Origin: JACCXM01 sp046328335
Lineage (GTDB): Bacteria > Chloroflexota > Chloroflexia > Thermomicrobiales > UBA6265
Direction of reading: 5' to 3'
Assembly (NCBI GenBank): GCA_046328335.1
Contig: JAXLWU010000012.1
Location: 62,001 to 126,000 of the forward strand
Length of the DNA stretch: 64,000 bases
Part shown: positions 33,238 to 43,690 of the stretch, piece after piece
How the letters are laid out: each line of letters opens with the position of its first letter
How positions within the stretch are numbered: the stretch's first letter is position 1
The notes under the pieces: model-generated
What the model was told of the DNA's origin: nothing
Databases searched by the model: none
What the model saw: only the letters and a program-made list of their open reading frames with translations
Program-made: the position numbers and the translations under genes

Positions 33238-33725
33238 GGCGTTTGCTCCGCTTCCGCCCAGCGCTCGATCAGATAGCGCAGGGCCAGTCGATAGCCGGCC
33301 GGGCCAAACCCCGCGATCTGGCCGACCGCGATCGGGGCGATGACCGAGTGGTGGCGAAATGCTTCCCGGGCATGGATGTTCGAGAGATGGACTTCGATCA
33401 CCGGTACCGCGAGATTGGACAGCGCATCGCGGACGGCGATGCTGTAGTGCGTCAGCGCGCCGGGATTGATGATGACCCCCGCCGCGTCGGGTCCTCGCGC
33501 CTGGATGGTGTCGATCAGGACCCCCTCGTGATTCGATTGATGGTGCTCGATCGCCAGCGGCGGCATCGCCGCCGCGGCGATCTCCTCCAGACTGGTGATG
33601 ATCTCGGCGAGGGTCGTCCGCCCGTAGATGCCAGGCTCACGCGTGCCGAGCAGGTTGAGATTCGGCCCGTTGAGTACGAGCACATACGCCGTTTGAGGTT
33701 GGCTAGCGGCCCAATCAGCGGCCAT
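33234..33725 (-). CDS. aroQ: 3-dehydroquinate dehydratase, type II
   Basis: About 163 residues, usual size for the dodecameric type II enzyme of the shikimate pathway. The motifs run in order: LNGPNLNLLGTREPGIYG with the catalytic Tyr, NPGALTHYSIAVRDAL, EVHLSNIHARE with the catalytic His, and IAGFGPAGYRLAL. The ATG at 33725 is preferred; a TTG two codons earlier is possible. First gene of the aroQ-pepQ-efp unit. The other shikimate-linked gene in the window, tyrA, is not adjacent. Confidence 0.95.
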   Translation of the reverse strand: MAADWAASQPQTAYVLVLNGPNLNLLGTREPGIYGRTTLAEIITSLEEIAAAAMPPLAIEHHQSNHEGVLIDTIQARGPDAAGVIINPGALTHYSIAVRDALSNLAVPVIEVHLSNIHAREAFRHHSVIAPIAVGQIAGFGPAGYRLALRYLIERWAEAEQTP

Positions 33726-33793
33726 GAGCAATCTCTGCTCCGGTTCGACCTTGGGGATGGGTCATTCCTGGAAGCGATATCTCATCACGACAA

Positions 33794-33854
33794 CGGGCGA
33801 CGCCTGCGTCGCCCCTACGACAGGCCACACGGTAGAGGCGACGCCTGCGTCGCG
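33794..33854. repeat. GGGCGACGC inverted repeat, second copy
   Basis: Near-copy of the element at 31511, with arms GGGCGACGCCTGCGTCGCCC and GAGGCGACGCCTGCGTCGCG and a spacer of about 20 bases. It fills the gap between uvrB and aroQ, both on the minus strand. Confidence 0.65.
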
Positions 33855-33899
33855 CGCACCGCCCCAAACGCGTCGCTGACTGGCTCATCGACCGCGCAA

Positions 33900-35906
<2,007 letters not shown>

Positions 35907-35987
35907 AGCGAGTGCTCCTGAGGCGTGGTGGCGTCGCTGATGTTCGGGCAGATTGCGACCGGGAAACGGGGTCCGCGACGGGGTATT

Positions 35988-36449
35988 TTACCGTATCCGG
36001 TAGAACTCTGCCGTCGGACCGCCGCCACCAATGATGTCATCGATATGGCGCACGGCCCAGCGCTGCCCCGACCAGAGCAGCCGGGAAACGGTCTCGTCCC
36101 GCTCGCACCACTCGTAGCTGATGAAATCGACGCCGGGTGTGATCGCCGTGCGGGGGTCGATCTCGAAGGCGAACGACGGAATCAAGACGATCGCGTCGCG
36201 GGTGTGATCGAAGATCTGATTGACGTAATCCGCGCTAAAGATGATCGAGGCGGAGAGTCCGGTAGCCTCTGTCAATACCCGTTCCGCGGCCGCCAGCGCC
36301 GTTTCGGACGGCTGCACGCGTACATGCAGGGCTTGCCAGGAACCGCCAAACGGCGCATCGGCCCGCCGCTGCAAGAGCAGGAACTGCAATCTGGCGTTGA
36401 CCCGACGTACGACATAGGCGTCGACGGCGTCGGACACCAGGGACGGCAT
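35988..36449 (-). CDS. Nudix-fold protein with degenerate Nudix box
   Basis: A 153-residue protein with the Nudix fold pattern (YVVRRVNARLQFLLLQRRADAPFGGSWQ). It is closest to dihydroneopterin-triphosphate pyrophosphatase-like members. The Nudix helix reads ETALAAAERVLTEATGLS. Compared with REx2EExG it keeps only one of the metal-binding glutamates, so catalysis may be lost or changed. ATG 36449 has AAGGAG nine bases upstream. It lies 40 bases after the stop of the membrane protein at 36490 and may be co-transcribed with tyrA. Confidence 0.75.
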   Translation of the reverse strand: MPSLVSDAVDAYVVRRVNARLQFLLLQRRADAPFGGSWQALHVRVQPSETALAAAERVLTEATGLSASIIFSADYVNQIFDHTRDAIVLIPSFAFEIDPRTAITPGVDFISYEWCERDETVSRLLWSGQRWAVRHIDDIIGGGGPTAEFYRIR

Positions 36450-36489
36450 GGACGTTCTCCTTGGCGGACAGTCGAGATGGGAACCGGGC

Positions 36490-36936
36490 TTATGAGCCGG
36501 GTCGCCGTGGCCAGCGCAAGGGTGGGCGAGTCCCGGAGTTGAATGGCGCCGGACCGCGCGGATCGCGAAGATTCTGGCCCCGCCAGCGGGGGCCATCGGT
36601 CGGTCGCCCCGGGCCGGTGCGGAACCAGAGCGAGAGAAGGGCCACCCCGCTGGCGATGGCAAGCGTGACGCCCACGATGTGGGAGATGTTGGCGCTCAGG
36701 GCCGCGGCGATGGCAAGGGCAAGTGCGGCAAGAATCCGTGTGATGTCCGATGACAGGGCGATGGTCGAACGCGCCGGCGATGCGGCCTGCATGCGCGCGC
36801 GCGCCTCCGCGCCGCGCCGGCGAACCGCGCTCTGCAATTCCTCCACGGGCGTGGTCTGGGCCTCGGCGCGCTCGAGAATCTCGAGAATTTCGCGCTCGAC
36901 CCGGCTCGGGCCGTCGGGAGAATTGACCGTGTTCAC
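36490..36936 (-). CDS. Small membrane protein of unknown function
   Basis: 148 residues: a charged helical N-terminus (about 10-60, VEREILEILERAEAQTTPVEEL), two adjacent membrane segments (ITRILAALALAIAAALS and ISHIVGVTLAIASGVALLSL, about 67-105) and an Arg/Pro-rich basic tail. The GTG start overlaps the tyrA stop (GTGA). The type is seen in several Chloroflexota, but no function was recognised. Confidence 0.7.
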   Translation of the reverse strand: MNTVNSPDGPSRVEREILEILERAEAQTTPVEELQSAVRRRGAEARARMQAASPARSTIALSSDITRILAALALAIAAALSANISHIVGVTLAIASGVALLSLWFRTGPGRPTDGPRWRGQNLRDPRGPAPFNSGTRPPLRWPRRPGS

Positions 36937-37976
36937 TGCTCACGCTCCGTGGTGGCGGTACCGCCGCGCGAAGGCGGCGGGGTCCGCAGCCGCTTGGCGA
37001 ACCCCCCGAGGAACATCCGCCCCATATGCTCGGAAACGCTCTCCGGTTGCAGTTCGGCGGCGGTGCCCTGGATCAGTTCACCCTCGCGTGAGGTCTGCGT
37101 CGCCCAGACGGCGCGAGCATCACGGGCTTCGTTGAAATAGGCATCGAGTTTGGCCGCCGCGGTTTCGTCGTCGGCGAGGAGCGCCTGGCGCACATCGCTG
37201 AGGGTGGCCGAAAAGGTATCGATCCAGCGCAGAATCGCCTCGCGATTGGTGAGCGCGATATCGCGATACATCGCCGGGCTGCCCGCGGCGAGGCGGGTGG
37301 TGTCGCGGAATCCAGAGGCGGTCAGTGTCTTCATGTCGCGCCAGGACGCATCGCGCGAGGTCGCGTTCATCAGAGCTGAACTGAGAATGAAGGGGAGGTG
37401 GCTGACCCCGGCGACATAGCCGTCGTGCTCGTGCGGATCGACAAAGAAGGCCTCCGCGCCGCACGCGGCAACGAGCCCAAGGACGGTGCGCACCGCCTCT
37501 TCCGAGGCCGTGACCGAGGGGGCGATGCACCACGTCGCGCCAGCGAAGAGATCGGCCTCCGCGCCCTCGATGCTTTGGGTTTTGCCGGCCATGGGATGGC
37601 CACCCACGAAGTGGACGCCGCGCGGCAGCAACTCATTGGCCCAGGCGAGGACATTCGCCTTGGTCGAGGCGGTATCGGTCACGACGGTGCCGTCGCGAAG
37701 ATTGGGGGCGAGGTCGGCGAAGACATCCCGCATCGCCAGGACCGGCGTGGCGAGGACGACCACATCGGCTTCGCGCGCCGCCTTGGCCAGATCCCAAGCG
37801 CCGCGATCAATGGCACCCATTTTCTCCGCGGCGCGCTGGTGGTCGAGATTGGGATCGAAACCGGTAATCGTCAGCGGCGCGCGGCCGTCCGTCTTCCGCT
37901 CCTCCGACCATCGCCGGAGGGCAAGACCGATCGAGCCGCCGATAAGGCCAAGTCCGACGATCAGGATTCGTTGCAT
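36933..37976 (-). CDS. tyrA: Prephenate/arogenate dehydrogenase
   Basis: A 347-residue TyrA. The NAD site is VGLGLIGGSIG at 7-17 and the catalytic His is in GGHPMAGK. EHDGYVAGVSHLPFILSSAL is the dimer-domain signature. It converts prephenate (or arogenate) to hydroxyphenylpyruvate (or tyrosine). There is no fused chorismate mutase or ACT domain, so feedback control, if any, is not by ACT. The last 30 residues are low-complexity. Coupled to the next gene by GTGA. Confidence 0.93.
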   Translation of the reverse strand: MQRILIVGLGLIGGSIGLALRRWSEERKTDGRAPLTITGFDPNLDHQRAAEKMGAIDRGAWDLAKAAREADVVVLATPVLAMRDVFADLAPNLRDGTVVTDTASTKANVLAWANELLPRGVHFVGGHPMAGKTQSIEGAEADLFAGATWCIAPSVTASEEAVRTVLGLVAACGAEAFFVDPHEHDGYVAGVSHLPFILSSALMNATSRDASWRDMKTLTASGFRDTTRLAAGSPAMYRDIALTNREAILRWIDTFSATLSDVRQALLADDETAAAKLDAYFNEARDARAVWATQTSREGELIQGTAAELQPESVSEHMGRMFLGGFAKRLRTPPPSRGGTATTEREQ

Positions 37977-38015
37977 GGTCAGGTACTCACTTTCTGACGC
38001 GTGAGCCGAATCGTA

Positions 38016-38561
38016 TCAGGGTTGGTAGGGAACCGTATCGATCTCCCGCACCCAGCCCTCTTGCCCCGCTTCGTTGCGGAACTTCATCCAGCGGTCGCCA
38101 TCGCTCGGATTTGTAGTCGGTTCGTCTTCGTTCAGGTACTGCAATGGCGTCGCGGGGGAGAGAGCGATGATGATCGCATCGGAGGTGGATGGACCGGCGC
38201 GGAAGTTCACCGACTGACTGGCGCCGATCTGGTGCGTCGGCTTGAATGCGGTGGTGCTCGGTGCGGCGGTGGTGGCAGCGGTCGGCGGAGGTTCGGTTGG
38301 CTGCGGTTCTGCGGCGGCGACCTGTTGCTCCGACTGCGGTTGAGGTTGCTCAGCTGGCGGCTGGGTGGCTGATGGCGCCGGTACGCTGACTGCTGGCGCC
38401 GCGACCGGGATGAGATCGGAGAATGGACGCGACAGCCAGGCGAACAGGCCGGCGGCGCCGAGGATCAGAATGATGATGGTCAGCGCCATCGTAATGCCGA
38501 CCATGAGGCCGGCGCGGCGAGACTGCTGTCGGAGCCGCGTGCTGAGTCCTGAATCGGTCAT
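38016..38561 (-). CDS. Membrane-anchored SH3-domain protein
   Basis: 181 residues: a short basic cytoplasmic start, one membrane helix (MVGITMALTIIILILGAAGLFAWL, about 20-43), a Pro/Gln/Thr-rich linker (about 50-105) and a C-terminal bacterial SH3 fold (VNFRAGPSTSDAIIIAL to GWVRE). Such domains bind cell-wall or surface peptides. Function unknown. A tandem repeat region lies just upstream. Confidence 0.75.
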   Translation of the reverse strand: MTDSGLSTRLRQQSRRAGLMVGITMALTIIILILGAAGLFAWLSRPFSDLIPVAAPAVSVPAPSATQPPAEQPQPQSEQQVAAAEPQPTEPPPTAATTAAPSTTAFKPTHQIGASQSVNFRAGPSTSDAIIIALSPATPLQYLNEDEPTTNPSDGDRWMKFRNEAGQEGWVREIDTVPYQP

Positions 38562-38634
38562 GTCAACAGGAACCCGGCCAACGCGGCCGCTGGCCCAGGA
38601 ACATCATCGGTTCGCAATACGCTAAGTGTAGCAT

Positions 38635-38706
38635 GGGGAGTCGGGGAGTCGGGGAGTCGGGGAGTCGGGGAGTCGAGGAGTCGAGGAGTCGAGGAATCGA
38701 GAAGTC
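38635..38706 (+). repeat. Nine copies of an 8-bp tandem repeat
   Basis: GGGGAGTC repeats five times, then drifts to GAGGAGTC (two), GAGGAATC and GAGAAGTC. Inverted copies of the same octamer (GACTCCTC, GACCCCTC, GACTTCTC) lie at about 38807-38834, so the two arrays can pair across about 100 bases. The 320 bp between the SH3 gene and the M50 gene hold nothing else recognisable. Confidence 0.85.
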
Positions 38707-38883
38707 GGAGGTCAGACGGTGCGGCCGATGGCGCGGACCGGATGCATCGCACCTTGGCGCGTTCTCCTCGTCTTCTCGCCTTCCTATCTTGCCGTCTCCT
38801 CTTCTCGACTCCTCGACCCCTCGACTTCTCGACTGGTAAGGAAAACGCTTGTGATTCCGCGGCCCGCCGTTTACGCTGCGGCA

Positions 38884-40035
38884 ATGACGAGATCGCTGAC
38901 CATCGCCAGGATCGGCGAAACCGATGTCCGGGTCCACCCGACCTTCGCGTTAGTCTTTCTCTGGGTATTGATCGATTGGCGCCGGGTCGGGGCTAGCAAT
39001 GGCGCGGCCGCGGTGATCTTCACCCTGGTCCTCGTCCTGCTCGTCTTTCTCTGCGTCCTGATCCATGAATTCGGTCACGTCTTCATGGCCCGCGCCTTCG
39101 GCGTCCGGGTGCACGATGTCTCGCTCTCGGCAATCGGCGGCGTGTCTCGGATGGAATTGCATCCGGGCGAACCGCGCTCCGAGATGCTGATCGCTCTGGC
39201 CGGGCCGGCAGCCAATGTCGCGGTGATCGCGGCGCTGCTGCCGGTACTGCTCCTGCTCGGCGTCCTCGGCGGATTTTCATCCCTCGAAGAGTACGCGCGC
39301 TCGGTCTTCTCGCCATCGCCGACGGGTCTGGTCAGCACCCTTCTTTACGCCAATCTCCTGATCGTGGTCTTCAATCTCTTGCCAGCGTTTCCTATGGACG
39401 GTGGGCGTGCGTTGCGCGCCGGGTTGACCACAATGCTCCGCCGCGAGGCGGCGACGCGCACCGCCACGATCATCGGCCAGGCGCTCGCGGTGGGCCTGCT
39501 CCTACTTGCGATCTTCGGCATCCAGAGCATCATCCTCGCCCTGCTCGCGGTCTTCATCATGGTGGTGGCCTATGCCGAAGACCGCGCGGTCCGCGTGGAA
39601 TCGGCGTTGCAGCGGTTGCAGGTGGGGCAGTTCGCGCTCTGGGATATGGGCGGGATCGCGCCGGACCAGCCGCTGGCGAATGCCCTGCGCGGCGGACCGC
39701 GCGATATCGTGGTAACCAAAGACGGCCGCGTTCTCGGGATGCTCTGGCGGAACCGCCTGCTGGCCGAGTTGGCCAATGGCGCCAGCGACCGCACCGTCGG
39801 CGACATCATGGACCGGGATGTACGTGCCGTCGATATCGACACCTCGGTCTTCGATGTCCACCGCATGATGCTTGCCGAGCAACGCTGGGCGGTGCCCGTG
39901 ACCGAGGCCGGCCAGTATCGCGGTGTCTTCACCGCGGACCGCTTCTTGCACCTCTATCGTCAGTTGACGCCGGATCCGGCGCGAGTGATGCGCGATCTCC
40001 TCGAACGGCGCGGATTCGACAAATTGCGGGCGTAA
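38884..40035 (+). CDS. Site-2 protease (M50) with CBS domains
   Basis: A 383-residue zinc metalloprotease that cuts within the membrane. The zinc ligands are HEFGH (about 65) and the Asp of NLLPAFPMDGGR (about 155). About six membrane helices are followed by two C-terminal CBS domains (about 245-375), which usually sense adenine nucleotides. This is the SpoIVFB-like, CBS-containing group. ATG 38884 is chosen because the frame upstream runs into repeat DNA. Substrate unknown; no sigma or anti-sigma gene is adjacent. The Rrf2 regulator follows. Confidence 0.88.
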   Translation: MTRSLTIARIGETDVRVHPTFALVFLWVLIDWRRVGASNGAAAVIFTLVLVLLVFLCVLIHEFGHVFMARAFGVRVHDVSLSAIGGVSRMELHPGEPRSEMLIALAGPAANVAVIAALLPVLLLLGVLGGFSSLEEYARSVFSPSPTGLVSTLLYANLLIVVFNLLPAFPMDGGRALRAGLTTMLRREAATRTATIIGQALAVGLLLLAIFGIQSIILALLAVFIMVVAYAEDRAVRVESALQRLQVGQFALWDMGGIAPDQPLANALRGGPRDIVVTKDGRVLGMLWRNRLLAELANGASDRTVGDIMDRDVRAVDIDTSVFDVHRMMLAEQRWAVPVTEAGQYRGVFTADRFLHLYRQLTPDPARVMRDLLERRGFDKLRA

Positions 40036-40037
40036 AC

Positions 40038-40145
40038 CCGGCGTTGCCCCAGTTCGCGTTCCCGTCTTCGTACCTCGCCAACTTGAAGGACTGGTGCGGG
40101 AAGGGTAGGATCACCGGTAGCACTTCTCCGGCGTCGCCCCAGTTC
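40038..40145 (+). repeat. Direct repeats flanking the Rrf2 promoter
   Basis: CCGGCGTYGCCCCAGTTC occurs at 40038-40055 and 40128-40145, with one mismatch, 90 bases apart. The promoter at 40083-40111 lies between them, and the second copy ends just before the Rrf2 start codon. They could be binding sites for the Rrf2 protein itself, or a simple duplication. Confidence 0.5.
40083..40111 (+). promoter_or_regulatory. Promoter of the Rrf2-cysteine desulfurase operon
   Basis: TTGAAG (40083-40088), 17-base spacer, TAGGAT (40106-40111), about 45 bases before the ATG at 40155. Confidence 0.5.
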
Positions 40146-40154
40146 AGGACTGCC

Positions 40155-40622
40155 ATGAAAGTTTCATCTCGCGGCGAATACGGCGTACGGGCAATGGTGG
40201 CACTGGCCAAACACTATGGTCAGGGTCCCATGTCTATTGCCGCGATGGCCAAGGACTCCGCGGTGCCGATGCCGTATCTGGAGCAATTGATCGGCCCGTT
40301 GCGCAAGGCGGGGCTGGTCGAGAGCACCCGCGGCGCCCGCGGCGGCTACAAACTCACCCGCGATCCCCATGACGTGCGCGTGGGCGAGGTGTACCGGATC
40401 ATGGAAGGTCCGGTGGCGCCGATGGAGTGTGTTTCGGAGGATCTGGCGGATCAGACCTGCCCCCTCATCGAAGGTTGCGAAACGCGGCCAGTCTGGCTGC
40501 GGATGCGCGACGCGATCGCCGAATCGCTCGACTCGATGACCCTCGCCGATCTGATCGCGCAGTCGCCGCGCCGCTCGCGCCGCGCGGAGGCGACCGTCGA
40601 GCCCGCACCAGTGGGCAGGTAG
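40155..40622 (+). CDS. Rrf2/IscR-like iron-sulfur regulator
   Basis: 155 residues. The winged helix covers about 1-80 (VSSRGEYGVRAMVALA, and the wing GARGGYKL). Three cysteines, spaced C-x9-C-x5-C (near 95-111), match the [2Fe-2S] ligands of IscR. IscR-type proteins sense cluster status and control the genes for cluster assembly. Followed after 72 bases by a cysteine desulfurase, the usual IscR partner, so control of its own operon is likely. An 18-bp direct repeat flanks the promoter. Confidence 0.9.
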   Translation: MKVSSRGEYGVRAMVALAKHYGQGPMSIAAMAKDSAVPMPYLEQLIGPLRKAGLVESTRGARGGYKLTRDPHDVRVGEVYRIMEGPVAPMECVSEDLADQTCPLIEGCETRPVWLRMRDAIAESLDSMTLADLIAQSPRRSRRAEATVEPAPVGR

Positions 40623-40694
40623 CGGCAGCGCCGGAGCGGGTTGCCGCGGTCACGAATCCGAATCCGGGCGACAAGGTTCCTGGAGACACTTCCT

Positions 40695-41876
40695 TTGCAC
40701 GGCCGTGATCCGATCTATCTCGATCACGCCGCCACGACACCGGTCCATCCGGATATCCTGGCGGCCATGCTGCCGTGGTTCACCGCGCGGTTCGGCAATC
40801 CATCGAGCATCTATCATCTGGGGCAGGAAGCCCTGGCAGCGGTGGAGACGGCGCGTCGCCAGTGCGCCCGCGTCCTGCGCTGCAAGCCGAACGAAATCGT
40901 CTTCACCAGCGGCGCCACCGAAAGCGACAATCTCGCCCTGCGAGGCGTTGCCTGGGCGGCGCGGTTGAACGGCACGCTGGACCGGCCGGCGCCCCACCTC
41001 GTCACGACCGGTATCGAGCATCATGCCGTGCTGCATGCGGCGGAGGCGCTGGCGCGGCAGGGATTTGCCGTGTCGGCCGTTGCCCCCGATTGCGAAGGGA
41101 TCGTCGATCCAGCAGCGATTGCGGCGGCGATCGGGCCGGAAACCTGCCTCATCTCGGTGATGTATGCCAACAACGAAACCGGCGCGATCCAGCCCGTGGC
41201 CGAGATCGCCGCGATGGGACGAGCGCGGGGGATTCCCGTTCACACCGATGCCGTTCAGGCGGCGGGATTCCTCCCACTCGATGTCGATCTGCTTGGCGTC
41301 GATCTGCTGGCGTTATCGGCGCACAAGTTCTACGGCCCGAAAGGGGTGGGCCTGCTCTACGTCCGGGACGGAACCTCGATCGAGTTCCAGCAAGCGGGCG
41401 GGGGACAGGAAAGCGGACGGCGCGGCGGGACGGAGAACGTCGCGGGCATTGTCGGCCTGGGAGTGGCGCTGGAGCGGGCCGAGGCCGCGCGCGAGACGTA
41501 CCGGTGGCATTGCGGCGCGTTGCGCGACCGGCTGTGGGGCGGAATCTCGCGGGAGATCCCGGAGGCGGTGGGGAACGGCCCGCTGGATCCGGCGCGGCGG
41601 CTGCCCAACAATCTCAATTTCTCCGTTCCCGGCGCGCCGGGGGAGACCATCCTGCTCAATCTCGATCTCGGCGGCATCGCCGCGTCATCGGGTTCGGCCT
41701 GCACCACCGGCAATACCGAGCCAAGCCACGTCCTCCGCGCCATGGGGCTGAGCGACGACCGCTGCCGGGGCGCATTGCGTTTCACCACCGGTTGGAGCAA
41801 CACCGAGGAGCAGATCGATCGGGCCATCTCGATCGTTGCCGAGGCCGTGAAGCGATCACGACTGTTCGCCGGGTGA
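40695..41876 (+). CDS. Cysteine desulfurase (IscS/NifS type)
   Basis: A 393-residue PLP enzyme that moves sulfur from cysteine to its own active Cys for iron-sulfur clusters, tRNA thiolation or thiamine. The family start is IYLDHAATTP, the PLP lysine is in LSAHKFYGPKG, and the catalytic Cys is in SSGSACTTGNTEPSHVL. The TTG at 40695 has GGAG nine bases upstream and is preferred to the longer open frame from 40641. No iscU or mnmA follows within the window, so the sulfur acceptor is not revealed. Confidence 0.92.
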   Translation: MHGRDPIYLDHAATTPVHPDILAAMLPWFTARFGNPSSIYHLGQEALAAVETARRQCARVLRCKPNEIVFTSGATESDNLALRGVAWAARLNGTLDRPAPHLVTTGIEHHAVLHAAEALARQGFAVSAVAPDCEGIVDPAAIAAAIGPETCLISVMYANNETGAIQPVAEIAAMGRARGIPVHTDAVQAAGFLPLDVDLLGVDLLALSAHKFYGPKGVGLLYVRDGTSIEFQQAGGGQESGRRGGTENVAGIVGLGVALERAEAARETYRWHCGALRDRLWGGISREIPEAVGNGPLDPARRLPNNLNFSVPGAPGETILLNLDLGGIAASSGSACTTGNTEPSHVLRAMGLSDDRCRGALRFTTGWSNTEEQIDRAISIVAEAVKRSRLFAG

Positions 41877-41930
41877 TTCGAGAGTTAGCGTACTGAGCGA
41901 ACGTCGTGACGCTCTGTTGCATACGACCGA

Positions 41931-42080
41931 CGAGGTCCCTCGTTCCTCGGGACGACACAATTTCGCTAAAGCGCTGTTGCGTGCCGCGCGACCGACGTGT
42001 CGTTCCCAGGCGCAACGAGGAATCTCGACGTTGATGCTACCAATGCGACCGACGAGGTCCCTCCTGCATCGGGACGACAC
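41931..42080 (+). repeat. Two-module dispersed repeat, B-A-B arrangement
   Basis: Module B (GAGGTCCCTCGTTCCTCGGG) at about 41932-41958, module A (TGTCGTTCCCAGGCGCAACG) from 41999, and a second module B ending at 42080. This copy shows that the modules can be rearranged or tandemly added. It lies between the convergent cysteine desulfurase and scpB. Confidence 0.7.
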
Positions 42081-42097
42081 CTTTGACCGCGCGGCGC

Positions 42098-42745
42098 TTA
42101 CGCGGTCGCTTCGTCATCATCCACCGCGTCGGGACCTCTGACCGCTGCCGGGTACTCCGCCACCACGCGATCGACCGACGCCTGAGCCAACTCCTCGATC
42201 GGCGGCAGATCGGCGAGCGAGGTCAAGCCAAATTGGCGGAGAAATTCCACCGTGGTGGCGTACTGATTCGGATTGCCGACGGTCGGCAAGCGGCCACGGA
42301 TCTCGATGAGCCCCCGGGCGAGCAGGCTGGAGAGGACACCGGAGCAATCGACCCCGCGCAGCGCTTCCACCTCGGCGCGGGTGACCGGTTGGCGATAGGC
42401 GATCAGAGCCAGCGTTTCCAGCGCCGCGCCGGAGAGCCGGGATTCGCGCTCCAGCCGCAGGAGGCGGCGTACCTGATGGGCGAAGCGCGGGGCGGAGGCA
42501 AGGTGAACCGTATCCTGATGGCGGACGATCACCCAACCGCGATCATCCCGTTGCTCCATGAGCGCCAGGGTCTCCTTGATCAGCCTCACATTCGTTTCCG
42601 CGACTTCGGCAAGATCGGTGATCGCAACCGGTTCCGGTGCTACGAGGAGCAGCGCTTCCAGCAGCGCCGGGAGATGGCCGTCCTGCTCGGACGCGGCTGG
42701 GAGCATGGTCTGCAATGCCACCATCGGCTCAGGCGAAGAGTCCAT
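42098..42745 (-). CDS. scpB: Segregation and condensation protein B
   Basis: About 215 residues. ScpB's paired winged helices are visible (EALLLVAPEPVAITDLAE; ALETLALIAYRQPVTRAEVEALRGVDCSGVL; GRLPTVGNPNQYATTVEFLRQFGL), with the acidic C-terminal tail. It forms the SMC condensin complex with ScpA and aids chromosome segregation. Its start lies inside the scpA 3' end (overlap about 17 bases). ATG 42745 or 42751 fits the AGCAGG site best. SMC is not in the window. Confidence 0.92.
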   Translation of the reverse strand: MDSSPEPMVALQTMLPAASEQDGHLPALLEALLLVAPEPVAITDLAEVAETNVRLIKETLALMEQRDDRGWVIVRHQDTVHLASAPRFAHQVRRLLRLERESRLSGAALETLALIAYRQPVTRAEVEALRGVDCSGVLSSLLARGLIEIRGRLPTVGNPNQYATTVEFLRQFGLTSLADLPPIEELAQASVDRVVAEYPAAVRGPDAVDDDEATA

Positions 42746-43544
42746 CACCATCCTGCTGGTCACTCCTGACGTCATGGTTGTCCACGGCGAAGTCGCCGCG
42801 AATCGCGGGCGACTCGGCGCGGAAAATCGTGATCGGTCCGAACAAATCAGTCTGACTGACGCTGATCCGTTGCCGGCGCAGCAGAGTCAATACGGCGAGG
42901 AAGGCGACGGCCACGTCCTGCCGGCTGTGGCAGCCGGCGCGGAGGGTGGCGAACGGCACTTGCGCGTCGCGGTCGAGCGCGGAGAGAAGACGCCCAATCA
43001 TCTCCCGCAGCGTCACCGCGACCCGGGTCGGCAGCGGCGCCGGCGGGGGGGTGGCGCGCGAGAGCCAGCGCCTGACGGCCCGCGCCAGCACGGTTGGCGG
43101 TTGCGGCGCGAGTGGTTGCGTAGTTGTCGGCGGCGTGGCGACGCCCTCGCCGCGGCCGTAGGCGCCGAGTCCAGCCTGCTGGCGCTCGGCCAGGAGCGTC
43201 GCCGCGGTCTTGACGGCCCGGTACTCCTCGAGTTGACGCACCAGATCGGGGGCCTCGCTATCGTCGGGCGGCTGCACGGGACGCGGCAGGAGCGACCGCG
43301 ATTTCAGGAGCGAGAGGCGTCCGGCAATCACCGCGAATTCCGCGATGATCTCTGGCGGGGCCGATTCCATCGCCCGGGTGTAGGCGAGGAACTGATCGCA
43401 GACCGCCAGCAACGAGATCTCGGCGATCGGCAATTGCTCCCGCTCGATCAGGCGCAACAGCACATCGAGCGGTCCCTCGAAGACCGCAAGACGGAGTTGG
43501 TACCCGTCGAGCGACGGCATGGCGCGACTGGCCTGGAGTTGCAT
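42729..43544 (-). CDS. scpA: Segregation and condensation protein A
   Basis: 271 residues. This is the kleisin that bridges the SMC heads. The N-terminal part FEGPLDVLLRLIEREQLPIAEI and MESAPPEIIAEFAVIAGRLSLLKSR is highly typical. The middle linker (about 125-165) is Pro/Thr/Gln-rich. The C-terminal winged helix (VAVAFLAVLTLLRRQRISVSQTDLFGPI) is intact. Coupled to scpB by overlapping frames. The site-2 protease upstream is separated by a repeat. Confidence 0.93.
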   Translation of the reverse strand: MQLQASRAMPSLDGYQLRLAVFEGPLDVLLRLIEREQLPIAEISLLAVCDQFLAYTRAMESAPPEIIAEFAVIAGRLSLLKSRSLLPRPVQPPDDSEAPDLVRQLEEYRAVKTAATLLAERQQAGLGAYGRGEGVATPPTTTQPLAPQPPTVLARAVRRWLSRATPPPAPLPTRVAVTLREMIGRLLSALDRDAQVPFATLRAGCHSRQDVAVAFLAVLTLLRRQRISVSQTDLFGPITIFRAESPAIRGDFAVDNHDVRSDQQDGDGLFA

Positions 43545-43603
43545 GCCGGGCAGTCTACGTCATCCGCCAGATCGTGCGGCAAGAGCCAAGAGGGGAACGC
43601 CGA

Positions 43604-43690
43604 TGTCGTCCCGACGGCAGGAGAGACCTCGGTGATGGTGTGTGAAATATCGCGATCGACGAGATTCCTCGCTGCGGCTCGGAACGACAC
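43604..43690 (-). repeat. Two-module dispersed repeat, inverted copy
   Basis: Reverse-orientation copy: module B complement (TGTCGTCCCGACGGCAGGAG), about 35 variable bases, then module A complement (GAGATTCCTCGCTGCGGCTC, then GGAACGACAC). The following 43735-43790 carries GGGAGGGAGCC, as in the 28295 element. No gene was seen in 43545-43876. Confidence 0.75.
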
